Virus record (IMG/VR): IMGVR_UViG_3300038954_000191
Coordinates: 1-22,264 of that record
Direction: 5' to 3' (one strand)
Length of the DNA: 22,264 bases
Source of the DNA: a virus
The number at the start of each line of letters is the position of its first letter. The first letter of the stretch is position 1. The translations under genes were made by a program, and so were the position numbers. Of this stretch, positions 1-6,576 are shown in pieces. The notes beneath the pieces were generated by a model. It had not been told where the DNA came from and ran no database searches. It worked only from the letters and a program-made list of their open reading frames with translations.

Positions 1-169
1 TTCAAAGTGGCCCGTCCTGTACGAAGGTGAAGACGGAGGCGTATTCGACTGTACAACGTACACCGGATTTGCGTCCCACGCCTTAGGCTACGAGGACGAT
101 CCCGGCAGTGCTATTCTCGATGAGATTGATACCGACATCGTCCGAGTATACCACAAGGGAGCACCATGA
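1..169 (+). CDS. C-terminal end of an unrecognised gene (5' truncated)
   Basis: An open frame enters from the left edge and reads 55 codons from base 2 to a TGA at 167-169. The visible residues are rich in Asp, Glu, Tyr and Gly and end in VYHKGAP. They contain no motif I can assign. The stop overlaps the ATG of the following exonuclease gene as ATGA, the usual sign of translational coupling, so both probably belong to a plus-strand operon of replication or nucleotide-metabolism genes beginning outside the window. That role is inferred only from the neighbour. The start codon and most of the protein may be missing. Confidence 0.6.
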   Translation, partial: SKWPVLYEGEDGGVFDCTTYTGFASHALGYEDDPGSAILDEIDTDIVRVYHKGAP

Positions 170-768
170 GCATCGCAAGTCTAATTACGTTGAACGACAA
201 TGTCTTAGCTGCGATGGACGTGGAAACCACGGGTCGCGATCCGTGTCGGCACGAAGTTATCCAACTTGCCATCGTGCTGTTGGATTGTAACCTCAACCCC
301 GTCGACAGCTTCTACACGAATATCTGCCCGGAGTACCCGGACAGGATTCACCCGGAAGCGGTCGCGACACACGGCATCACGTACGAGGATTTGCAGTCGT
401 CACCTGACAAGTACACGGTGGCAGACAACCTATGGGAGTGGTTCCAGAGTCTTGAACTGGCTCCTGGCAAACGCCTCGTTCCCTTGTGCCACAACTCGCA
501 GTTCGACATTCCGTTCGTCCAGTCGATGTTGGGTCTCGAAATGTTCTATGAGATTTTCGGGTACCCGACCCGCGACACCCAAGCCCTGATTGTGGGGATG
601 ATGGACCGAGCGGCATACCACAACGTTAAGTGTCCGTTCCCGTACGCCCGGCTCGGCGAATGCTGTAAGGTGCTGGGGATCGAACTGGATGACGCACACG
701 ACGCCCTGGCGGACGCAGTTGCTACTGCTCGGGTGTATCGGGCTTTGCTTGAGAAGTCTCAGTGGTAG
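166..768 (+). CDS. DEDDh 3'-5' exonuclease (DnaQ/RNase T family)
   Basis: This 200-residue protein has all the signature motifs of a DEDDh exonuclease. Exo I is DVETTG with D18 and E20, Exo II is HNSQFD with D114, and Exo III is HDALAD with H178 and D183. The family uses two metal ions to remove nucleotides from DNA or RNA 3' ends, as in the epsilon proofreading subunit, RNase T and oligoribonuclease. The protein is only the nuclease domain, without a polymerase or clamp-binding extension that I can see, so it could proofread in trans, process recombination ends or trim RNA. The start at 166 follows AAGGGAG, a good ribosome binding site, and overlaps the upstream stop as ATGA. It is one of only two plus-strand genes here and converges on the late operon. 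Family assignment is firm; the substrate is unknown. Confidence 0.93.
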   Translation: MSIASLITLNDNVLAAMDVETTGRDPCRHEVIQLAIVLLDCNLNPVDSFYTNICPEYPDRIHPEAVATHGITYEDLQSSPDKYTVADNLWEWFQSLELAPGKRLVPLCHNSQFDIPFVQSMLGLEMFYEIFGYPTRDTQALIVGMMDRAAYHNVKCPFPYARLGECCKVLGIELDDAHDALADAVATARVYRALLEKSQW

Positions 769-880
769 ACTTCTGACCGAGTGATGTCTTCTTAAAATTC
801 TTCAAGTCTCCGACGAAGGTTCCCACCTTCGGAACGGAGACTTTCTTATTTCCGCACTTGCGGCATCTTGCTTTAGCCAT
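722..880 (-). CDS. Possible small CxxC (half zinc-ribbon) protein, 52 aa
   Basis: A frame of 52 codons begins MAKARCRKCGNKK and ends in a Thr/Ser/Lys-rich tail. It has one CxxC pair at residues 6-9 and many basic residues, a common look for very small phage zinc-binding proteins. Its ATG overlaps the stop of the upstream SPFH-like gene as ATGGCTAA, which favours reinitiation. I see no Shine-Dalgarno sequence of its own. Against it, the frame runs through the terminator hairpin at 805-851 and its last 47 bases are antisense to the end of the exonuclease gene. It may be a real last gene of the late operon or a chance open frame. No function can be assigned. Confidence 0.4.
   Translation of the reverse strand: MAKARCRKCGNKKVSVPKVGTFVGDLKNFKKTSLGQKSTTETSQAKPDTPEQ
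805..851 (+). terminator. Rho-independent terminator between convergent modules
   Basis: The 8-bp outer arms AGTCTCCG (805-812) and CGGAGACT (835-842) enclose a second perfect 6-bp helix, GAAGGT (815-820) with ACCTTC (825-830), around a TCCC loop. The plus strand continues with TTCTTATTT, so the hairpin should end transcription of the exonuclease operon 36 bases after its stop. On the minus strand the same hairpin is followed by a weaker mixed T run, so it may also stop the late operon. It lies inside a possible small minus-strand gene (722-880), which complicates that second role. Confidence 0.75.
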
Positions 881-1388
881 CGTTGATTAAACGAAACGCG
901 GGACTTGAACACAACTCTGTGAATTTGCACTTCTTGACCTGGACGCCGATGACACGTAATTCCTCCTGCATGGCGAGCGAGAGGGCGACGTTCAGAGCAT
1001 TCGATTGCTTGAGCATATCATACGTGCATGGAGACAGAACGTCCACGAGCACGCTCTGTGCAGCCTCTCCCACGGTGTCTTCGTAATCCTCTTCCTCCGT
1101 GACACACTTCAACGCGTCGCTCGGTTTCCACCGAGTGAGTGTGCGGGCGGACACGGACACGCCGTCAGCGAGAGTCACGGTCTGTACGTGGGTAACGAGC
1201 GACTTCCATCGAATGTCAATCACCTCTACCTCAGTGACGAGAGGCCAGTACCAAACGATCCCAGGCCCGTGAAGCGTACCCTTCCGGCACTTCTGCCACT
1301 TCACTATACGGTGAGTCGGCGGTACCTTGTGAAATTGTGGGCACCATGCCGTGAGTTTACGGAAGAACATCGAGAGCCACTCAAGCAT
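873..1388 (-). CDS. Small SPFH/band-7-like protein
   Basis: This 171-residue protein reads like a compact stomatin/prohibitin-type SPFH domain. After an amphipathic, aromatic N-terminus (about residues 1-20) comes a PGIVWYWPL turn (42-50) with the following VEVIDIRW strand. Next is TLADGVSVSARTLTRWKPSDA (about 72-92), matching the usual T.DG.v....v.y.v.d.. core. A helix AAQSVLVDVL (109-118) and a final EELRVIGVQVKKCKFTEL segment (142-159) match the last helix-strand unit. The long C-terminal coiled coil of cellular family members is missing. SPFH proteins form membrane-attached rings, and HflK/C bind FtsH. Here the role is unknown; a virion, membrane or protease-modulating role would be speculation. 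The ATG overlaps the upstream stop by 8 bases (ATGCTTGA). The family match is by eye. Confidence 0.65.
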   Translation of the reverse strand: MLEWLSMFFRKLTAWCPQFHKVPPTHRIVKWQKCRKGTLHGPGIVWYWPLVTEVEVIDIRWKSLVTHVQTVTLADGVSVSARTLTRWKPSDALKCVTEEEDYEDTVGEAAQSVLVDVLSPCTYDMLKQSNALNVALSLAMQEELRVIGVQVKKCKFTELCSSPAFRLINDG

Positions 1389-1971
1389 CTGTCTTTACCT
1401 TTGCTGGGAATCGGCCCAGCGGGCAAGCCTCCGTCGCCATCCGTAGCTTATTCCGGAGGGCAGGTTGGTGCTTGTTAGCCGGGCAACCACACGAATTACA
1501 CACCTGACGTTCCTTGTCGAACATAGAGCACCCGCTACAATGTTCATCGTAGATTGCTTTGATCTCTTCGTCCGTGCGTTCTGGCCGCCCTGCCGCGACC
1601 CACTTCCTGACTGCGGCTTGATAGTTCATCACCTTGTCTACCAGTCTCGCAGTCTCCATCTTGGAATCCTTTGCACACCGTGTGCAAATATCTTTGTCGG
1701 TCTTCAACCCCGTCACACCACACATCGGGGTGTTGTCCTTTGGACTCTTGAACCGAAACTCACACGGCGGGTAGTCCGACGTGTCGACAACAGGAAGCTC
1801 CATCTTTGTCGGTGCCTGCTTCTGTTTCTTATCCAGCAGAACACGAACGGGGCATGAGTCACACGCCGACGCGTCGACAGGCTGGCGGTAGTGCTCCGCC
1901 TGCTTGTTGATACATCGATGAATCACTTCGCCTTTACGTCGCTCCACTTGACGTTTCCGGCATTCTCTCAT
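1381..1971 (-). CDS. Cysteine-rich phage protein with CxxC and CxxCGCP motifs
   Basis: This 196-residue protein carries 14 cysteines, at residues 4, 20, 37, 40, 70, 84, 96, 99, 145, 148, 158, 161, 163 and 183. The C-terminal part (145-187) has CSGCSMF, CNSCGCP and CPLGRF. That order is familiar from small cysteine-rich proteins encoded near phage tail-tip genes, some of which are suspected to hold zinc or an iron-sulfur cluster. The N-terminal half adds CDSCP and CTRC pairs, so two or three metal sites are possible. It has no signal peptide or membrane segment. It starts 11 bases after the hub gene, with AAGG about nine bases upstream, and its stop overlaps the next gene's ATG. It could be a tail assembly factor or a minor tip component. 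Biochemical function is unknown. Confidence 0.75.
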   Translation of the reverse strand: MRECRKRQVERRKGEVIHRCINKQAEHYRQPVDASACDSCPVRVLLDKKQKQAPTKMELPVVDTSDYPPCEFRFKSPKDNTPMCGVTGLKTDKDICTRCAKDSKMETARLVDKVMNYQAAVRKWVAAGRPERTDEEIKAIYDEHCSGCSMFDKERQVCNSCGCPANKHQPALRNKLRMATEACPLGRFPAKVKTDA

Positions 1972-1982
1972 TATTTGCTACC

Positions 1983-4913
1983 TTATACTTGTGCGTCGAT
2001 GTTCGGGCAATTGCTGCCCTTGACTGGCAATAGTGTTGCTGAAACGGGAGCCGTCGTCCCCGCTCGGAATGAACAGTGTGCCATTCTTGCCTGTGCTTCA
2101 ATTGCCCCCTTAAAGGCACGTGCCATGATCTCGGAGCCGAAGGTTTTACAGATGAAGTAGTTCGGCCCACCACACGACTTTCCACGTTCCGTAGTGTTAC
2201 ACGGACCCGGTTTGAGCGGGCAGTTGAGACCGCTACCAGGAGCGGTACTCGGTGCAATATACACGGCGGTGTGGTATTGCACGTTGACAGTCCACACGCA
2301 CGTCTCCAAGGTAGGACGACCACACGCCGTAGACTCTTCCGGTTCCTCGAAGTTGTATGACCGGCCATTCGAGGCGACTTCGTCTGCCCGAGTCGCCTGC
2401 TCCCCGGTGTCGACCGGGAAACTGCTGGTTCGTTCGAATTGCGGGGCAATCACGTCGACCAACTCCGAATCGTTCATATCTTGGCAGAAGGATTCGGGGA
2501 ACGTGTCATCCAGGTCACTTGGGATTCGGTCCCCTGTCGTCGCGACAACAGGCGGCTCGCCGCTAGCGGACTCAACATACAACGGATGTCCCTCAGGCGG
2601 CGTGACGTTCAGCAGTGGGCTTTCGATCTCGTACGCGTCTCCCGGATACGGTTCCTGTGCTTTGTTGGCAGGCCACGCGAAGAAGTATTCCTCGGTCGAA
2701 CCCGACAGAATAGGCGTCCAACATTCGACATCAACAATACCGTTGGTCGGGTTAATCGACACCGAAGTCACCAAGCACTTGACGTTCGGAAACTGTGCGA
2801 TGTTCAAGTTGATACAGTCGTACAACTCTAAGCCCATGTGCTCAAGCGTCGTCTGAAACTTGACGGTACGCCACGTGTTACTGTCGCGGATCGACCAGAA
2901 GGTCGCCGTCTTTAGGGCTTGAGCTTCGTTACTGATCGATTCGTAGGTGTGTGACTCACCAAAGAATCCGTACCTCCGGACATTACGTTCGACGGTCAGC
3001 CGCCTCTCCACGCTTCGAGCGTTGAGGATGTCCGCCCCACGGGGTTGCCACGTCACGTCACTACTTGTCACCAACTCTTCGGTCCGAGTGTGTGAGAAGC
3101 TGAACGAGCCCGCCACCAAATCCGCCTCAGTCATTGTCACGTCGACGCTTGGCTCGGCGGGTAGATACTTGATCTTAACCACGCCGTCCGTGATGACCAA
3201 CGCACACCGTGCCTCGTACGCCAAGCGGCTAACGGTTTGTAAGACGTTCTCTTTCTTGGCGTGATAGTAGTTGCAGGGGTAGTTCGCCAACGCCGATTTG
3301 GCCGACGCAAACGAAGCCGAGTCGACAGTGAAATCGGTAAAGTTCTCGATGATCCACTCGATCACGTCGGCAGGGTTGGGACCGATGTCAGAATCAAAGT
3401 GGACGTACAGCGTGTTATCCCAATTCTCATCCTGGTACGAATCCAAGCCACGGGTCAGGTGAATCTCAATCGCGGTCAGGTCACCGTAGTCGGTTTCAAC
3501 AACTTCGTAATAGTTGGTGGGAAGTTCAGTGAGTTGCCGATTGTCGCCGAACTGGCGGTACGCGTAGACACCAGTAACGGAGCCGGGGACCAAAGAGACC
3601 ACGTGGACGCGTGTCGAATCTTCCTCAAGATACACGTCCGAGCCGGACGGCAACCACTTGAACTTTGACTCTGCCATATCTCCGAGGGCACGCCACGCGT
3701 CGCCCGGGCCACCTACTACACGCAGCTCGATGTTTTCCGTTGCTTCGGAACATTCAGCGAGCGAGCCGGGTGTAGGCTCATTCTGTTGTCGATAGCCTTC
3801 GGTAAGTGGGCCTACCTTCGTACAGTCGACGTTCTCGGTTGGGGCGTCGAGTCGGTTGGTTTGATTGATAGTGAACGTCTCACCACTGAACGTGCCAGTG
3901 TAGATCACGTCGTCAATACGAATCTGAGTCAAACGCCCTTGCGGGAATTTGTTCCCGCCCAGGATGTTCAACGTATCGTTGACGTACGCTAGTTGATTAG
4001 CCCGGTCACGCAGTAGTTGGCAGAGCGTCTGGAATTTACCTCGCTCGCATTCCTTATCCTCCACAAGCTGTTTTCGATTGGGGCCGAGTTCAAGAACCCC
4101 GGCAACATTCTTAATCTGAGGAAGCCTCAATCCAAAGTTCCTGTCGTCGCCCGGACCACCATCGACTTGACCAAACTCATCCATGCTGTTCTCCCACTCC
4201 TGTCGGGCGTATGTAGCATTATCGAATGATTCGGTGTCCACGTCTTCTGGGACAGGTTCGCCGAGTTGGCTCTCAATCTTCGGACATTGAATCTGTTTCG
4301 CTTGGCAAATCTTGGCGTCGAGGGTCGTGTCTAAGACACCTTGCCCGATCCGCAGAATACCTTGGACGCCGTTGCGAATCTCAACGGCAGGGTATGCACA
4401 CGTTTCGCCGAATCGGAAGGGCCACGCCTTAGCACGGTCGCTCTCGTTGACTTCGGCAAACAGCCCGTCCTCCATCGCGAATCCAAACTGACGACCCTCG
4501 ATCTTATTCAGAATCGTGAACTTGAAGGTTCGGGCACGGTCGTCCCACTTCATTTCGGAATTGATCTCACCGTCAATTAAGACGACCGCCTCAGCGATCG
4601 GCACGCCGGGGAAGCTCAGGTACACCTTGGCGGGACGCTTGTGAACGTCGATGGTGTTGAGAATCTCCTTGATTGCACCGTCAGTGTCGGAAAGCGTAAC
4701 GGTGACAGATTGGGACGCACCGGTCCCGTCGACGAGTTGAGTAGTCTCAACGCCGCTGATACTGATGATCTGTTTCTTTGCCCCGGAGAATTCATGGGAA
4801 CTGTAGTAGTATTCGTCCCCGCTATCGTCCCACTGCACACCAATGAAGAGGGTCGGATCAACTCCGAACTTCTTAGACAGTGCTCCGTTTACTCCGCTGC
4901 TGAAAGTTCTCAT
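1983..4913 (-). CDS. Tail hub / tail-tip protein, 976 aa
   Basis: This is the large protein after the two Dit-like genes, the position of the tail-tip hub (gp27/J/Tal-like) in siphoviruses. The N-terminal third (about 1-170) is beta-rich, with repeated strands such as QSVTVTLSDTDG and RTFKFTIL, as in hub ring domains. The middle (about 480-720) has a second set, including DVIEWIIENFTDFTVD and VSRLAYEARCALVITDG. That pattern is frequent in hub proteins, where a domain closes the tube and contacts the tape measure. From about residue 855 the protein turns Cys-, Gly- and Pro-rich with eight cysteines, not typical of hubs. No lysozyme or peptidase motif was recognised. Its ATG directly follows the preceding stop (TAAATG). 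The hub assignment rests on position, size and strand patterns, not on a clear catalytic or fold signature. Confidence 0.7.
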   Translation of the reverse strand: MRTFSSGVNGALSKKFGVDPTLFIGVQWDDSGDEYYYSSHEFSGAKKQIISISGVETTQLVDGTGASQSVTVTLSDTDGAIKEILNTIDVHKRPAKVYLSFPGVPIAEAVVLIDGEINSEMKWDDRARTFKFTILNKIEGRQFGFAMEDGLFAEVNESDRAKAWPFRFGETCAYPAVEIRNGVQGILRIGQGVLDTTLDAKICQAKQIQCPKIESQLGEPVPEDVDTESFDNATYARQEWENSMDEFGQVDGGPGDDRNFGLRLPQIKNVAGVLELGPNRKQLVEDKECERGKFQTLCQLLRDRANQLAYVNDTLNILGGNKFPQGRLTQIRIDDVIYTGTFSGETFTINQTNRLDAPTENVDCTKVGPLTEGYRQQNEPTPGSLAECSEATENIELRVVGGPGDAWRALGDMAESKFKWLPSGSDVYLEEDSTRVHVVSLVPGSVTGVYAYRQFGDNRQLTELPTNYYEVVETDYGDLTAIEIHLTRGLDSYQDENWDNTLYVHFDSDIGPNPADVIEWIIENFTDFTVDSASFASAKSALANYPCNYYHAKKENVLQTVSRLAYEARCALVITDGVVKIKYLPAEPSVDVTMTEADLVAGSFSFSHTRTEELVTSSDVTWQPRGADILNARSVERRLTVERNVRRYGFFGESHTYESISNEAQALKTATFWSIRDSNTWRTVKFQTTLEHMGLELYDCINLNIAQFPNVKCLVTSVSINPTNGIVDVECWTPILSGSTEEYFFAWPANKAQEPYPGDAYEIESPLLNVTPPEGHPLYVESASGEPPVVATTGDRIPSDLDDTFPESFCQDMNDSELVDVIAPQFERTSSFPVDTGEQATRADEVASNGRSYNFEEPEESTACGRPTLETCVWTVNVQYHTAVYIAPSTAPGSGLNCPLKPGPCNTTERGKSCGGPNYFICKTFGSEIMARAFKGAIEAQARMAHCSFRAGTTAPVSATLLPVKGSNCPNIDAQV

Positions 4914-5306
4914 TTATGTCTCTACAACTTCAAGAGTTACTTGATACGCTTCTCCGCCGGGCCAACCACCGGCTCGACCGCTTCCATTAAACTCGACCGG
5001 GTTGATTCCAAACTTCCCGATGATCGTTCGGCCTCTCCAAACGATCCGCAACTTCGCTCCCCTGTACCGGTTGACAAAGTCACTGAGTTCATCCATCTTA
5101 TCTCGACTGATCGTGAAGTCCCACCGGTGCCGCTTTTTGCCTTCCGCCTTCTTGACGAAGGTTCGACGGCTCCCGTCCATCATCTTGATGACCGTGACCT
5201 GTGAGAGCAAACCCTGGTCGTTTCCGACCTGGGGTTGTGGCAAGATCACAGTAGAAGCTGATGCAGGGTAGGGTGCTTCCACTCTAAAGAATTCTGTGCT
5301 TGCCAT
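4914..5306 (-). CDS. Dit-like minor tail protein, 130 aa
   Basis: This small protein directly precedes the hub gene. It contains the order seen in distal-tail-type beta domains: a strand-rich start (STVILPQPQVG), HRWDFTISRDKMDELSDFVNRYRG (about 70-93), then KLRIVWRGRTIIGKFGINPVEF and a final YQVTLEVVE strand. The same helix-then-two-strands arrangement appears in the C-terminal half of the preceding protein (DLESLYTFLQDNLGREIILKDW). The two are probably related tail-tip ring subunits. The start lies one base after the upstream stop and lacks a Shine-Dalgarno sequence, so translation is probably coupled. The Dit-like label is inference from position and pattern; minor tail protein is the safer name. 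Confidence 0.6.
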   Translation of the reverse strand: MASTEFFRVEAPYPASASTVILPQPQVGNDQGLLSQVTVIKMMDGSRRTFVKKAEGKKRHRWDFTISRDKMDELSDFVNRYRGAKLRIVWRGRTIIGKFGINPVEFNGSGRAGGWPGGEAYQVTLEVVET

Positions 5307-5307
5307 G

Positions 5308-6576
5308 TTAATCGATCACGTATGAGACTTGCTGACTTACGATGTCGGCTTCCGTCAAATCGGTCGGGTCGCCGTCAACGTCGTATGCACGACCTACGAG
5401 GCCGTCCACAACCGAACTGTGTGTTACACTACGGTTGTAGGTGCTACCGGCTCGGCTCACAGTCTGGGCCAAGTCCAGGTAGTTGAAGAACCACTCGCCT
5501 TCTAAGGCTTCGCCTTCCACATCGAAGCTCAAGGTCCAGTAGCCTTCTGAATCCTCCGTGTATAGCTCGCCCGGGTTGACAACTACGACAACCCAAGTTA
5601 CGCCCTTCCAATCCTTTAGGATGATTTCCCGCCCGAGGTTATCTTGCAGGAACGTGTAAAGCGATTCCAGATCGGATCGCTTGTTAGCGACAACAGTATA
5701 AATCTGCGACTGCTCGGTCACCCAATTGTCATCTGAGAAAATGTCAGGCGACCCGTCGAAGAAGTTTCGGTTGACACGGTTGAACGCGTACCTCTGTCGA
5801 TCGTCCATTTCCGGGTTGCGAAGTTGGACAACCGTACCGCCGTCGACCGATTGCAAGTAGAACGTGTTGCTGTAGCTCAGCTTACGGATCGATGGTGCTA
5901 CTCCACCCGCTCCGTGGAACCGATTGTAGCTGTAGCGGTTGCAAGACGATTCGATGAAGTACGTGAAAGCCTGCTCAACTGCGTTCGAGTGTGAGAGACC
6001 CTGGTTCAGAATCTTATTGAGGAAGACGGTTGAAGTCAGGTCAAGGTCTGATTCAACATTGTACCCAACACCTGCCGAGACGGTTTGAGTCAATCCCAGG
6101 TCGTTACTGGCAGTCCACGCACGGAACGCAATCGACGAGAGGTTCAGGTTGCTTGTGATATTCGGGGTGAATGTAATCACAGCTTCCTGCGTCAATCCGA
6201 GTTCGTTCTCGGGGCCGACGTTCTTAACCGCAAACCCAAACTCAGCAGTGCTCGTTAAGTTCAACGCTTGCGGAACGACCTTCGTGCCGAAGACTTCACG
6301 AGACGCGTTTTGCGTGAGCCCCAACTCATTCTCAACCGTCTCGTACCCGAACGCTTTCGCCTCTTGCGTCAGGTTCAACTCTTGCTCGATCGAGTCACTG
6401 TTACCCGCGAACTGCAACAATGAGACACCGTCGTTAATACCCAGGTCTTGGGTTACGTTACGGCGTACACCGTCTGTAGCCTCTTGAGTGAGACCCAGGT
6501 CTTGCTCGACCGTGTAATTGAAACCCGACGCAGTGACAAGCACTTGCACCGTGTACTGATATGCTCGGATAGTCAT
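5308..6576 (-). CDS. Tail-tip protein with LxLTQ repeats and Dit-like C-terminal domain
   Basis: This 422-residue protein has two parts. Residues about 27-198 hold ten copies of a short motif around LxLTQxA, spaced 14 to 22 residues. Clear copies start at 27, 67, 85, 105, 126, 144, 160 and 178, with weaker ones at 45 and 192. From 85 onward they alternate between LGLTQ and LNLTS/LDLTS forms, giving a double unit of about 36-41 residues and suggesting a regular beta stack. Residues about 225-400 form a separate domain with ESLYTFLQDNLGREIILKDW and a following VTWVVVVVNP strand, resembling the next gene's product. It may be a tail-tip ring subunit with an elongated outward arm that contacts the host. 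Its ATG overlaps the upstream stop as TAATG. Function is inferred from structure and position only. Confidence 0.65.
   Translation of the reverse strand: MTIRAYQYTVQVLVTASGFNYTVEQDLGLTQEATDGVRRNVTQDLGINDGVSLLQFAGNSDSIEQELNLTQEAKAFGYETVENELGLTQNASREVFGTKVVPQALNLTSTAEFGFAVKNVGPENELGLTQEAVITFTPNITSNLNLSSIAFRAWTASNDLGLTQTVSAGVGYNVESDLDLTSTVFLNKILNQGLSHSNAVEQAFTYFIESSCNRYSYNRFHGAGGVAPSIRKLSYSNTFYLQSVDGGTVVQLRNPEMDDRQRYAFNRVNRNFFDGSPDIFSDDNWVTEQSQIYTVVANKRSDLESLYTFLQDNLGREIILKDWKGVTWVVVVVNPGELYTEDSEGYWTLSFDVEGEALEGEWFFNYLDLAQTVSRAGSTYNRSVTHSSVVDGLVGRAYDVDGDPTDLTEADIVSQQVSYVID
5983..6498 (-). repeat. Protein-coded LxLTQ tandem repeats
   Basis: This stretch codes for ten degenerate copies of a roughly 20-residue unit centred on LxLTQxA. 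The copies are related at the protein level but have diverged in DNA, so this is an old repeat, not a recent slippage array. Alternation of two motif versions gives a higher-order unit of about 36-41 residues. Confidence 0.75.

Noticed and set aside
2194-2856. Plus-strand open frame of about 220 codons opposite the tail hub gene.
   Set aside because: It is a mirror frame of the hub gene with no recognisable domain, no ribosome binding site and no plus-strand neighbours.
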